DNA of 42,699 nt from Planctomycetota bacterium (GTDB lineage: Bacteria; Planctomycetota; JAPUJT01): assembly GCA_027296055.1 (NCBI GenBank), contig JAPUJT010000124.1, forward strand, positions 66,992 to 109,690, given 5' to 3'. The position numbers were made by a program, and so were the translations under genes. How positions within the stretch are numbered: the first letter of the stretch is position 1; every line of letters begins with the position of its first letter. Below, one piece after another: positions 15,347 through 23,862 of the stretch. The notes under the pieces were generated by a model. The model searched no databases. It saw only the letters and a program-made list of their open reading frames with translations, and was not told the origin of the DNA.

Positions 15347-15877
15347 TCATCCGGTCCGCCAGGGTCCGCTTGCCCCGGCTTCCAGGGCGAGCAACCGCTT
15401 CTTGAGCGACAGTCCTCCTGGAGATGAGAATCCCCCCAGGCCGGTGGACCCGACGACCCGATGGCAGGGGATCAATAGCGGGATCGGATTCTTGCCGAGA
15501 GCCGTCCCGACCGCCCGCGCAGCCCCGGGTCGGCCAATCTTCCGCGCGATCTCCCCGTAAGTCCGAACAGAGCCCGGCGGGATCGAGCGGGCCGCCTTGT
15601 AGACGGACCGCTGGAATGCCGTCGTCCCGGAAAGATCCATGCGAACATCGAGGGACGGCTGCTTTCCCTGGAAATAGGCCTGCACCTCCCGGGCGAGACG
15701 GACCGCCTCTTTCGGCGGATGGCCTATCGGGGGCTCGCCGCGCGACCCATCACGAGGGAGCGAAACTCCCGAGATGCCTTCCCTCGTCCAGCAGATCGTC
15801 ATCGAGCCGAGAGATGTGGTAAACGAGAACCTCCCCTCGCCTTCGCCGCCCCTGAGTCGGCCATTGAGTCCGCCCAT
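15347..15877 (-). CDS. ogt: Methylated-DNA-protein-cysteine methyltransferase
   Basis: 176 residues from ATG 15877, chosen because GGAGG lies 7 bases upstream; the frame is open back to 16000 without a ribosome-binding site. The suicide repair protein takes the alkyl group from O6-alkylguanine onto the Cys of IPCHRVV (Cys138). The winged-helix part shows FQRSVYKAARSIPPGSVRTYGEIA (read here in pieces), the Arg finger in GAARAVGTALGKNPI, and GGFSSPGGLSLKKRLLALE after the active site. The N-terminal domain is short and poorly conserved, as in Ogt. It is the first gene of a minus-strand pair with the third dehydrogenase paralogue; a functional link is not evident. Confidence 0.92.
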   Translation of the reverse strand: MGGLNGRLRGGEGEGRFSFTTSLGSMTICWTREGISGVSLPRDGSRGEPPIGHPPKEAVRLAREVQAYFQGKQPSLDVRMDLSGTTAFQRSVYKAARSIPPGSVRTYGEIARKIGRPGAARAVGTALGKNPIPLLIPCHRVVGSTGLGGFSSPGGLSLKKRLLALEAGASGPWRTG

Positions 15878-16021
15878 CGGTCTTCCTCCAATCTGGAACC
15901 TCCCCATGGTAGTCTTGAGCGGCGGAGCATCAAGGCGGCGGGCTCGGGAAATTCCGAGAAACTTCGTCGGGCGCGGGGGGTTCAGTGCTGTGGAACGCAA
16001 GACCAGCAGGAGGCCTATCCT

Positions 16022-16354
16022 ATGGTTCGTAGAACTATCGTCCTTTTCTTCGTCGGCTTGCTCACTTTCTTACCCCTGACTCCTACTTCCGCATGGCGGG
16101 GCGATGGCGGTCGCGCCGGCCCCGGTGGAGGACAGGAAGGAGACGGCAAGCGTGAAAAGGAGCGCCGTCGCGATCAGGAGCGGCGTCGTCACGGTGGGGA
16201 CCGTGACGGAGATGCCGAAGGCCGCCGGCATCGCCGTCACGCTCGCAGGGAGCATCGACGGGACCGCAGGCACGAACGCCGCCATCACCGTCGACACCAC
16301 CGGGAGCACCACCGCGAGCGCCATCTGCAGCGCCACGATGGAGACCACCGGTAG
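16022..16354 (+). CDS. Exported His/Arg-rich low-complexity protein
   Basis: 110 residues from ATG 16022, which follows CAGGAGGCCTATCCT. A signal peptide (MVRRTIVLFFVGLLTFLPL to TSAW) precedes a mature part that is nearly all Arg, His, Gly, Asp and Glu: a Gly-rich stretch, then REKERRRDQERRRHGGDRDGD, then repeated RRH/HHR motifs. All three plus frames and one minus frame are open here because of the base composition. The ribosome-binding site and signal peptide single out this one. Metal or polyanion binding in the envelope is a reasonable guess only. Confidence 0.6.
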   Translation: MVRRTIVLFFVGLLTFLPLTPTSAWRGDGGRAGPGGGQEGDGKREKERRRDQERRRHGGDRDGDAEGRRHRRHARREHRRDRRHERRHHRRHHREHHRERHLQRHDGDHR

Positions 16355-16425
16355 GAAGCCCCGGCAGATGGGATCCGAGGCAGGGATCCCTTCCTCTCCC
16401 CGCGCGTTTTCATGGGGTGTTTCCG

Positions 16426-17472
16426 ATGTATCCCACCATGGTCCTCTCCCTCGTCTTCATCCTGGGCGGAGTTCCGCAGGGACAGTCCAAGGAAGAGGCC
16501 GTCGCCGAATCTCGACGCCTCGCCGACCTCGGGGAAAAATACTATCTGCGTGAAAAAGACTCCCGCGCGATCTCCAGCCTGAAGAAGGCGATCAAGCTCG
16601 ACCCCGGATGCATCAAGGCTCGTTACATCCTCGCCGACATATGGGCTGACCGCGATGACATCGAGGGAGCCATGAAGGAGTACCGGAAGGTGCTCGAGCT
16701 CGACCCCGAGCACGTGGGGGCCCTGGACAAGCTAGGCCTCCTGCAGCTCGAGATCGGTCAGGGGGAAGAGGCGATCAAGACGTTCCAGAGAGCGCTCGAG
16801 GTCAAGTCCGACGACGTGGAAGCCAGGACTCACCTGGGGGAGGCGCTCGAGACCCTGGGACGTCTCGACAAGGCCATCGAGCAGTACAAGAAGGTGCTCG
16901 AGATTGATCCGGATTTCACCGCCGCTCGAGTGGGCCTCGGGATCGCGATGAGCCTGAAAGGCGAGGAAGCGGATGCGATCGCTGCGCTGGAGGAAGCGGC
17001 GAAGCGCGATCCCGAGAGTGCGGAGCCGCACTATCACCTCGGGGTTATCTACGAGACACAGCGACTCGAGGAACAGGCCCTCCGCGCATACTTGAAAGCG
17101 ACCAAACTGGATGACCGGTACGTCCTTGCCTACCACGCGATCGGAGTCATCCAGAGCCTGGAGGGTGACTATCGGAGCGCCCTCAAGGCCCTGAAGAAGG
17201 CGGTGGAGATCGACCCCGAGTTCGCCGACGCCCACTTCGACATGGGGATCGTTCTGGAGGAGCTGGACTCGACCTCCGACGCGGCGAAGGCCTACAAGAA
17301 GGCGATCAAGGCGGACCCGAAGCACGCGGACGCCCACGGGTATCTGGGGCTGATCTACGAGGACGCAAAGGACCTGCGCAAAGCGATCCAGCACTACCGA
17401 AAGCACGTCGAGCTCGGGGGTAACGACCCTCTGGTCCAGAGGCGTCTGACCGCCCTGGAAAAGGGGCGATAA
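16426..17472 (+). CDS. Exported TPR-repeat protein
   Basis: About 348 residues from ATG 16426 (TGGGGTG upstream; GTG 16417 and ATG 16438 are alternatives). A short hydrophobic leader (MVLSLVFILGGVP) suggests export. The rest is an array of about nine tetratricopeptide repeats of 34 residues, seen from recurring A-x-x-x-Y-x-x-A-L-x-L/I-D-P units such as AISSLKKAIKLDPG, AMKEYRKVLELDPEH, AIEQYKKVLEIDPDF and ALKALKKAVEIDPEF. It would be a protein-protein interaction scaffold. It lies 72 bases after the His/Arg-rich gene and 109 bases before the HEAT protein, so the three may be one exported-protein cluster. Confidence 0.8.
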   Translation: MYPTMVLSLVFILGGVPQGQSKEEAVAESRRLADLGEKYYLREKDSRAISSLKKAIKLDPGCIKARYILADIWADRDDIEGAMKEYRKVLELDPEHVGALDKLGLLQLEIGQGEEAIKTFQRALEVKSDDVEARTHLGEALETLGRLDKAIEQYKKVLEIDPDFTAARVGLGIAMSLKGEEADAIAALEEAAKRDPESAEPHYHLGVIYETQRLEEQALRAYLKATKLDDRYVLAYHAIGVIQSLEGDYRSALKALKKAVEIDPEFADAHFDMGIVLEELDSTSDAAKAYKKAIKADPKHADAHGYLGLIYEDAKDLRKAIQHYRKHVELGGNDPLVQRRLTALEKGR

Positions 17473-17581
17473 ATCCCTCTGGATCCGCAACAACCTTGAA
17501 ACCCTGCCCTCGCACGCTAGGATGGTGTATGGGTTGAGCAATGACCTCGACCCGGGCGGGGTATATATCGGAGACTGAGAC

Positions 17582-18841
17582 ATGACGTCCAGATCGGCCG
17601 CCCTCATCGTGTGCTTCGCACTCGTCATCCTTACCCCTTCAATCCTCGAAGCTGATGTGGTCCACCTCAAGAACGGCGGCAAGCTAGAAGGCCGCGTCGA
17701 GGTGAGTGGCGATCATTACATCGTCACGACCGACGGGAACATCCAGACCAGGATTCCGGTGCGCGATGTGCGGTCGGTCGAGGTCACGCGGACCAATCGT
17801 GACAGATATCGGGAGAAGAGGGTCAAGATACGGGAAGGGGATGCTCAAGGGCTTCTGGATCTCGCTCGTTGGTGCAAGGAGATGGGCCTGAAGCCCGAGA
17901 CCCGCTCCGCCTACGAGGAGATCCTCGGTTTGGACACCAACCACGCGGAGGCGCGCGAGGCGCTCGGATTCGTGAAGGTGGGTGACGAGTGGCTTACCGA
18001 GGCCGAGGCCCGACCCCATCTGGGAATGGTCCGGCATCGCGGACGATGGGTCACCCCGGAGAGAAAGGCCGAGCTGCAGGATGCCGAGGAGCAGAAGAAG
18101 GAGGAGAAGAGAATCCGAAAGCTGATCCGGAAGATCGGCAGCCAGGCTCCCGAGGCGGCGGAGGGGGCCAAGGCGAGACTTCTCGCCTACGGCGCGGACC
18201 AGAAACTCCCCCTGCTCGTGGAGGCGCTCCAGAGCGCCGACAAGCCCGTTCGAATCTATGCCGCACGGGAGCTCGGGCAGATCGGCGACGAGCAGGCGCT
18301 GCGCCCCCTCGCGCAGCTAGCCATAGAAGACCGATACAAGAGCGTTCGGGTGAATGCGGTGCGGGCTCTCAAAGCGATCGGGTCGCCCGAGACGGCGGTG
18401 CCGTTCATCGAGAAGCTCAACTCGAACAACCAGTATCACCGCCTCCATGCCGTCGAGGCCCTCTCCGTCTTTCCCGACCGTCGCTCCGTCTACTGGTTGA
18501 TCAAGACCTGGCGGGGAATCTCGAGCGGGTTCGGAAAGGGGTACGTCATGGATACGACGATGCGGGCCTACATCCGTGACTATCAGCTCGCCTCAGGCGG
18601 TACGGGCATCATAGCCGTGGAGGTGGCGGACCCCGAACTGGGCACCCTCACCACCGGTGTGGTCTTCGAGGTCAAGGTTCAGTATGTCGAGATCGCCGCG
18701 CGTACCCAGACGCTGGCGTACCTGACCGGGCAGAGCACCGGCTACAGCAAGAAGGCCTGGACGAAGTGGTGGAACGAGAACAAGGACACGTTCGAACTGG
18801 CTTCGAGACACGCGACCGACGACAATCCCGAGGGATCCTGA
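17582..18841 (+). CDS. Exported HEAT-repeat protein
   Basis: 419 residues with a signal peptide (about 1-24, ending ILEADVV). A small N-terminal beta domain (VVHLKNGGKLEGRVEVSGDHY, shown in parts) of the kind often found at the start of secreted planctomycete proteins is followed by a coiled, charged stretch (LQDAEEQKKEEKRIRKLIRKI, shown in parts, about 160-185). Next come HEAT repeats (LLVEALQSADKPVRIYAARELGQIG; ALRPLAQLAIEDRYKSVRVNAVRALKAIG, shown in parts) and a C-terminal region ending WTKWWNENKDTFEL. The ATG follows GGAGACTGAGAC. It is probably a periplasmic scaffold; the partner is unknown. Confidence 0.75.
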   Translation: MTSRSAALIVCFALVILTPSILEADVVHLKNGGKLEGRVEVSGDHYIVTTDGNIQTRIPVRDVRSVEVTRTNRDRYREKRVKIREGDAQGLLDLARWCKEMGLKPETRSAYEEILGLDTNHAEAREALGFVKVGDEWLTEAEARPHLGMVRHRGRWVTPERKAELQDAEEQKKEEKRIRKLIRKIGSQAPEAAEGAKARLLAYGADQKLPLLVEALQSADKPVRIYAARELGQIGDEQALRPLAQLAIEDRYKSVRVNAVRALKAIGSPETAVPFIEKLNSNNQYHRLHAVEALSVFPDRRSVYWLIKTWRGISSGFGKGYVMDTTMRAYIRDYQLASGGTGIIAVEVADPELGTLTTGVVFEVKVQYVEIAARTQTLAYLTGQSTGYSKKAWTKWWNENKDTFELASRHATDDNPEGS

Positions 18842-18914
18842 GGAAACGCCTCACCTCCCAAGCCCTCTCCAGCCGAGAAAGCGAGACGCACCCGCGTCCT
18901 CGCCCCGGCGCTCC

Positions 18915-18944
18915 TTGATCGTATCGATCTCGCCTCCCTATAAT
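18915..18944 (+). promoter_or_regulatory. Sigma70-type promoter for the epimerase gene set
   Basis: TTGATC (18915-18920) and a perfect TATAAT (18939-18944) are 18 bases apart, about 75 bases upstream of ATG 19020. It stands in a 178-base spacer after the HEAT gene and would serve the overlapping genes 19020-22864. Confidence 0.6.
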
Positions 18945-19019
18945 GATCGATCCGCAGGACGAGCCCAGCATCATCGAGCCTAGCCTCGAACGCCGGCTCA
19001 CCGCGATCGGAGGAGCGGG

Positions 19020-20003
19020 ATGAAGACGCTGGTGACCGGTGCGAGTGGGTTTGTCGGGACCCATCTCGTCCGGCGTCTGGTCGAGAAGGGGGAAGATGTC
19101 CGCATATTCGTCCGGGAATCGTCAGACACGTCTGCTCTCGCGGGCCTGCCGGTCGAGCGCCGGGTGGGAGATATTCGTGACCCCTGGGCAGTCCGGGAGG
19201 CGGTCCATGGGTGTGGCCGCGTCTATCACGCTGCCGCCCTCCTGGACGTCGGGATCCGTTCGTACCGTAAGATTCGCGAGATAAATGTCGGCGGCGCGAT
19301 CCATGTTGCGGCCGCCTCTCGGCGCGAATCGGTGGAGCGACTCGTATTCACCTCGAGCATCGCGGCCATAGGTCATGGCACGCGGGAGCGGCCGGCATCG
19401 GAGGACACTCCATTCAACCTCGGTCATCTTCGTCTCCCGTACGTCGACTCCAAGAGAGAAGCGGAAGAGAAGATCCTCGAGTTTCATCGGGCGGGCCTCC
19501 CGATCGTGATCGTCAACCCCGCGTACGTCTTCGGCGCCGGGGACCGGAAGCCGAACTCGGGAATATACGTCTGCCTTGCGGCGAAAGGGCTGCTCCGGTT
19601 GTCCCTGAAGGGTGGCCTGAACGTCGTCGACGTGGATGACGTCGTCGAAGGGCACATCCGTGCGATGGAGGTGGGCCGACCCGGAGAGAGGTACGTTCTC
19701 GGGGGGGAGAACCTCTCCTACGACGAATTTTTCCGGCTGCTGGCGTCCGTCGTACATCGGGCCGCCCCCTGGATGCGGCTGCCCGGCGGGGTTTCCGCCA
19801 TCATGGGCGGAGCGGGCGACCTGGGCAGCCGTCTCTTTGAAGTGGATCTCCCTATCGGCAGGGCTACGATGCGATTCTCTCGCCTGGGGCACTACGTCTC
19901 CTCCGACAAGGCGCGTCGCGAACTGGGCATGGAGTTCGGGGCGGCGAGAGTCGCCCTCGAGAAGGCCTTCGTCTGGTTTCGGGAGCACGGCTACATTGGC
20001 TAA
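19020..20003 (+). CDS. NAD-dependent epimerase/dehydratase (extended SDR)
   Basis: 327 residues. The Rossmann signature is GASGFVG (residues 7-13). The catalytic pair is Tyr141 and Lys145 in YVDSK, with upstream Ser in VFTSSIAAIG and NPAYVFGAGD in the substrate domain. It is closest in pattern to dihydroflavonol-4-reductase/HpnA-like sugar epimerases and 3-beta-hydroxysteroid dehydrogenase-like SDRs, so the substrate may be a sugar nucleotide, sterol or polyketide-like ketone. ATG follows GGAGGAGCGGG. The gene's end overlaps the next start (TTGGCTAA). Its partners (SCP2-like protein, FAD oxidase) favour a lipid-like substrate; that is inference. Confidence 0.85.
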   Translation: MKTLVTGASGFVGTHLVRRLVEKGEDVRIFVRESSDTSALAGLPVERRVGDIRDPWAVREAVHGCGRVYHAAALLDVGIRSYRKIREINVGGAIHVAAASRRESVERLVFTSSIAAIGHGTRERPASEDTPFNLGHLRLPYVDSKREAEEKILEFHRAGLPIVIVNPAYVFGAGDRKPNSGIYVCLAAKGLLRLSLKGGLNVVDVDDVVEGHIRAMEVGRPGERYVLGGENLSYDEFFRLLASVVHRAAPWMRLPGGVSAIMGGAGDLGSRLFEVDLPIGRATMRFSRLGHYVSSDKARRELGMEFGAARVALEKAFVWFREHGYIG

Positions 20004-20415
20004 AGAATCTATCCCCACGAGCGAGATTCAGGTCCGATTTCAGCCCCCAGGAGAGATGAACCTCGTGGGGTATTTTCTGAAGTCGCTGCTGCAGCGCGGC
20101 ATCGTCGCCGGAGGACCACCGCTCTACCGGCCCCTGATCGGGCTGCGTTGCCTGATCCGATCGGAGGAGATGCAGATCACGATCGCGGTCCAGGAGAGCT
20201 CGGTCGAGATACGCAGGGGCCGATGGCCGCGCATCGACACGACGGTCGAGGCGGAACTTGTCCCGCTGATGCGAATCCTGACCAAGGGCGGCTTGATGTC
20301 GGCCTGGCTGGAGGGTCGAGTCGCCGTGCGGGGAAAGGCCTGGCGCATGCTTCCCCTTCTCCGGTTGCTCCGGGCGGGCCTGACTCCTGTCGAGGGCCCG
20401 AAGGGGGGGCCTTGA
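19996..20415 (+). CDS. SCP2 sterol-carrier-like small protein
   Basis: 139 residues if started at TTG 19996 (GGGAG upstream), or 119 from ATG 20056, which has AGGAGAG directly before it. The domain layout fits SCP2-like proteins: GYFLKSLLQRGI, strands ITIAVQESSVEIRRGRWPRI, VEAELVPLMRILTKGG and a closing WLEGRVAVRGKAWRMLPLLRLL helix, read here in segments. SCP2 domains bind lipids or fatty acyl groups in a tunnel. It overlaps the epimerase upstream and the oxidase downstream (TTGA), so the three are made together. Confidence 0.7.
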   Translation: MAKESIPTSEIQVRFQPPGEMNLVGYFLKSLLQRGIVAGGPPLYRPLIGLRCLIRSEEMQITIAVQESSVEIRRGRWPRIDTTVEAELVPLMRILTKGGLMSAWLEGRVAVRGKAWRMLPLLRLLRAGLTPVEGPKGGP

Positions 20416-21860
20416 CGGATTCGACGAAGAGCACCCTCCCGGACAAGACGATCCGGGAGCTACGGGAAGCCGTGACCCCGGAGCGCGTGATCCTGGATCC
20501 GGCCGTCTTGAAGGAGGTGTCCGAGGATCTGACCGAGGTGGCTCGGGGGAGAGCGGAAGTCGTGGTGCGCCCGCGGACCGTGGAGGAGGTTCGACGTGTC
20601 CTCCAGACCGCGAGCCGATCGAAGGTGGCCGTGGTCCCGATGGTGGCGAACACCAACGTCGGAGGGCTCGCCATCCCGGATCATGGCGGGATTGTCCTCG
20701 ACCTTCGGGAGATGAATCGAATCCTGGAGGTCAACGAGCAGGACATGTACATGGTCGTGGAGCCGGGCGTCACCTGGCAGGACGTGAGCGACCGGCTCGG
20801 CCGGGATCACCCGAGCTTCCGTATCGGATATTCTCTTGCCCCTCCGGACTCATCGATTCTCTGCAACTGCCTGCTGGATGGCCTCACGACCCTTGGCCTG
20901 AAGCATGGCCCCACCGGCGATTGGATCAACGGTATCGAGGCGGTGCTGGCGGACGGGCAGGTCATCAAGACCGGGGCGATGGCGATGGGAGGCACCTGGT
21001 GCTCGGACTCTCCCGCGCCGGATCTCACGGGCCTCTTCATCAACATGCAAGGGACGACGGGGATCGTGACGAAGATGGCGATCCAGATCTTCCCCAAGCC
21101 GGCCTTCGGGAGCCGCGGCTTCATCCTGGCGTACGAGATCGAGGCGGCCACGCGGCTCATTCGACGCCTCGTCCGGGAGGATATCTGTGACGATATCGGA
21201 GGGCTGACCTGGCCGATAGTCAAGATGCTCTTCGGCGAGCAGCGGCCGACCTATCGGGATCCGGACGAGCCCATCTTCTTCGTCTACTCGGACATCTCCG
21301 CCCCCCGCGAGGAAACTTACCGCGCGAAGATGTCCGCCCTCGAGGCCGTGCTCGCCGAGGAGCGAGGGACGGGGGCGCATCTCGTCGGTCCGCTCGACAT
21401 CTGGGACATCGTCCCGATCGAACCCGGCTTCAGGAAGCTCGCCGAATTTCCGACGCGACTGGATTTCCTGCTGGATCGAGGGGGGCTCACATGGATTGGC
21501 ACCTACGGGCCGATCTCGCGCTGGGAGGAAGGGCTCCAGAAGGGCATCGAGGTGATGGAACGCCGTGGGTTTCCGCCGCTGGTCGTCACTCGACCCATGC
21601 GGGGTGGGCACTTCGGAGTCCTCCGCTTCATCTCCACGTTCGACAAGGAAGACGCCGATGAAGTCACGGCGGTGCGCGACCTGAACGTCGAGCTGAGTGA
21701 CGTCTCCATCGACCTCGGGTTCATCCCCTACAAGACTCCCCCCTGGCTGATCCGCCGTCACAAGGATCGAATCGACCCCGGCTTCCTCGCCCTCCTGAAA
21801 AAGATCCGGTCGGTGATGGATCCGGACGGCATCCTCAATCCGGGAAAATGGTCGCCGTGA
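20412..21860 (+). CDS. FAD-binding oxidase/dehydrogenase (VAO/GlcD type)
   Basis: 482 residues from TTG 20412, overlapping the preceding TGA by three bases and preceded by a G-run. The FAD_binding_4 domain occupies about 30-215, with VVVRPRTVEEVRRVLQTASRS (shown as read), the pyrophosphate-binding VVPMVANTNVGGLAIPDHGGIVLDL and the later GTTGIVTKMAIQIFPKP segment. The C-terminal domain ends in the family's DPDGILNPGKW. Members oxidise alcohols, hydroxyacids or phenolics (glycolate oxidase GlcD, vanillyl-alcohol oxidase, alkylDHAP synthase). No signal peptide is present. The substrate is unknown, but the epimerase and SCP2 partners suggest a lipid or aromatic alcohol. Confidence 0.8.
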   Translation: MTDSTKSTLPDKTIRELREAVTPERVILDPAVLKEVSEDLTEVARGRAEVVVRPRTVEEVRRVLQTASRSKVAVVPMVANTNVGGLAIPDHGGIVLDLREMNRILEVNEQDMYMVVEPGVTWQDVSDRLGRDHPSFRIGYSLAPPDSSILCNCLLDGLTTLGLKHGPTGDWINGIEAVLADGQVIKTGAMAMGGTWCSDSPAPDLTGLFINMQGTTGIVTKMAIQIFPKPAFGSRGFILAYEIEAATRLIRRLVREDICDDIGGLTWPIVKMLFGEQRPTYRDPDEPIFFVYSDISAPREETYRAKMSALEAVLAEERGTGAHLVGPLDIWDIVPIEPGFRKLAEFPTRLDFLLDRGGLTWIGTYGPISRWEEGLQKGIEVMERRGFPPLVVTRPMRGGHFGVLRFISTFDKEDADEVTAVRDLNVELSDVSIDLGFIPYKTPPWLIRRHKDRIDPGFLALLKKIRSVMDPDGILNPGKWSP

Positions 21861-22864
21861 GCGACCTCCCCCTCTTCGAGCAGTTCCCCGCCTTGAAGGA
21901 AAGGATCCCCCGTCTGGAGATCGGTGAGTTTCCCACCCCCGTCAATCCATGGGAGCGAATCGGCAGGAGGGCGGGAATTCCGGACCTCTGGGTGAAGAGG
22001 GACGACTTGACGGCCCCTCGTTTCGGAGGCAACAAGGTGCGGACGCTCGAGTTCGCCCTGGCCCGGGGCATCGAGTCCGGCCGTCCTCTCCTCGTAGCCG
22101 CGCCCCATGGATCGTCATGGGCGGCCGCGTGCGCCTACTACGGTCGGTCCCTTGGGGCCGATGTGGATCTCGTCCTCTTTCGTCGTCCATCTCAATCGGA
22201 GCGTGAGCCGAACGACTCGATCATCCGGGCCTACGGTCGAGAGTTGCGATCCTGCCGCACGCCTATCGGGATTCCGCTGGCCTTCGCGGGAGCGTGGTTC
22301 CGCGGTCGGCGCCTGCCTCCGCTAATCCTGCCGATCGGCGGCGCCTCGGCGAGGACAGCACTCGGATACGCGAGCGCCGCCCTGGAGCTCGCGGAACAGG
22401 TCCGGTCTGGGGAGATGCCGAGGCCGGATCTGATCGTCGTCCCCGTCGGCTCCGGGGGGACCGTAGCGGGTCTGTTGGCGGGAGTCGCCCTGCTCGGATG
22501 GAACACGCTTGTGATCGGCGTGAGGGTCAACCACCTGCTCGTCGCCAACCGCTGGTCCGTCCAGAGGATGGCGCGTAATTCCCTCCGCGTCATTCTGCGA
22601 GCGGGCAAGCGGCGACGAGGGCTGCCTCTCCCCGAGTTCGAGCTGGAGGCGGACTACTTCGGTGGCGAGTACGGCCTGCCCACGGAAGAGGGGAGGGAGG
22701 CAGCCCGGCTTGTCCAGGAGGAGGAAGGGGTGAAGCTGGACCTAACCTATACCGGGAAGGCGGTGGCGGCCCTGCTAGGCCGCGCCCGGGAGGGCCGGCT
22801 GCCGGGCCCGACGGTGCTCTACTGGCATACCTTCAACTCCCGCGACCTCACGAAGCTGCTTTAG
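21848..22864 (+). CDS. PLP-dependent enzyme, ACC deaminase/D-cysteine desulfhydrase type
   Basis: 338 residues from ATG 21848, which overlaps the oxidase end by 13 bases; GTG 21857 (GTGA) is an alternative. Fold type II PLP enzymes bind the cofactor on the Lys of GGNKVR (Lys63), with the phosphate loop VPVGSGGTVAGLLAG around 200-214. The opening EFPTPVNPWERIGR and WVKRDDLTAPRFGGNKVRTLEF match the D-cysteine desulfhydrase/1-aminocyclopropane-1-carboxylate deaminase family. Substrate specificity cannot be read out. It is the fourth member of the overlapping set. Confidence 0.85.
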   Translation: MVAVSDLPLFEQFPALKERIPRLEIGEFPTPVNPWERIGRRAGIPDLWVKRDDLTAPRFGGNKVRTLEFALARGIESGRPLLVAAPHGSSWAAACAYYGRSLGADVDLVLFRRPSQSEREPNDSIIRAYGRELRSCRTPIGIPLAFAGAWFRGRRLPPLILPIGGASARTALGYASAALELAEQVRSGEMPRPDLIVVPVGSGGTVAGLLAGVALLGWNTLVIGVRVNHLLVANRWSVQRMARNSLRVILRAGKRRRGLPLPEFELEADYFGGEYGLPTEEGREAARLVQEEEGVKLDLTYTGKAVAALLGRAREGRLPGPTVLYWHTFNSRDLTKLL

Positions 22865-22906
22865 CGCCCGGACGGGAGTCGGGTGCCGGGCGCCGAGCCC
22901 CAGTCG

Positions 22907-22912
22907 TATAAT
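22907..22912 (+). promoter_or_regulatory. TATAAT box immediately before a gene (leaderless start?)
   Basis: A perfect TATAAT ends 8 bases before ATG 22921. Transcription would begin at or next to the start codon, and there is no ribosome-binding site. No good -35 is present. This is consistent with a leaderless mRNA. Confidence 0.4.
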
Positions 22913-22920
22913 GGGTGCCT

Positions 22921-23739
22921 ATGGGCCGAGGAATCGACATCACGCGAACGGAGGCGTCGGGCAAGACATCCCTCGAAATCGGCGGCGTGCCCTTCGTGAA
23001 TCTGAGAGACCACGTCGAGACCCGGTTCGGCCTGGCGCCGATGGTCGCATCCCCCGAGGACGACGCCCTGGCGAGAAAGACCCCCCTGAAGAACGGCCCG
23101 GAGGGTTGGTGCCGTGTGCCGCCCGGCGAAGGGATCGAGCTCGAGCGGCAGTGGAGCCGTCTCGACGTTCGTCTCCTCAAGGCGGAACCGGAGAGCAGCC
23201 TCGGAGAAGGCGGGGACGGCGATCCCTTTCAGGATGTGCTTCTCGAGATTCGTTCGCCGAAGGCCGGAGAATACTACTCGCTCGTGACGAGCGACGAGGA
23301 ATTCCTCCGGGATCTCCTCCATGATGTCGTCAGGACCGCGATCGAGGAGGGGGGAGAGGTTGGACGGGTGAAACCGCTTCCGGCCGAGGTCCTCGATCGG
23401 ATCTGGAAGGAGTCATTGCAGGGCATCCACCTGAACCATCGCCGGAAGATCCTCCGGGAAGATGAGCTTGTCCTCACGGGAAACCTGGGAACCGACTTCC
23501 ACGCCAGGCGCCGCCCTTCTCCAGATCGGGAGGTCCGTGTCTTCCGTATCGTTCGGCCGCGTCGAGGTCCGACCCGATGGGAGGGCCCGGAGGATCTGCC
23601 AGTCGCCGTCTACATCCGTGAGCACCTCGATGACTGGCCGGGCACCCGGGGCGCTATCATCGCCGCCATCGTCGTCGCGATCGCGGCGGCCCTCCTCCTG
23701 CTGAGCCCCTCTCTGATCCGCTTCATCCGGGGCGTATGA
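22921..23739 (+). CDS. Tail-anchored-type protein of unknown function
   Basis: 272 residues from ATG 22921 (GTG 22915 also possible). The body is acidic and mixed, with YYSLVTSDEEFLRDLLHDVVRTAIEEGGE in the middle (given in part) and basic patches near 200. The only hydrophobic segment is at the C-terminus (AIIAAIVVAIAAALLLLSPS, about 242-262), followed by LIRFIRGV, so the protein looks anchored by its tail with the bulk in the cytoplasm. I recognise no family. It follows the PLP enzyme by 56 bases with its own TATAAT. Confidence 0.6.
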   Translation: MGRGIDITRTEASGKTSLEIGGVPFVNLRDHVETRFGLAPMVASPEDDALARKTPLKNGPEGWCRVPPGEGIELERQWSRLDVRLLKAEPESSLGEGGDGDPFQDVLLEIRSPKAGEYYSLVTSDEEFLRDLLHDVVRTAIEEGGEVGRVKPLPAEVLDRIWKESLQGIHLNHRRKILREDELVLTGNLGTDFHARRRPSPDREVRVFRIVRPRRGPTRWEGPEDLPVAVYIREHLDDWPGTRGAIIAAIVVAIAAALLLLSPSLIRFIRGV

Positions 23740-23760
23740 TCCTGAAGCTCGCGGATGGCC

Positions 23761-23789
23761 TTTTGTCGCTCCATTATCTGCGCTAGAAT
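23761..23789 (+). promoter_or_regulatory. Possible promoter for the HTH gene
   Basis: TTTTGT (23761-23766) and TAGAAT (23784-23789) are 17 bases apart, about 74 bases upstream of ATG 23863. The match is moderate. Confidence 0.3.
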
Positions 23790-23862
23790 CTATGACCTGA
23801 ACTGATATTGAAGCGGGGCGATGGCGCCACCGGGGACCGGCGAAGAACAAGGAGACCAGTCC

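Noticed and set aside
16070..16348. Minus-strand hydrophobic frame opposite the His/Arg-rich gene
   Set aside because: It is the expected complement of Arg/His-rich codons. The plus-strand frame has the ribosome-binding site and signal peptide.
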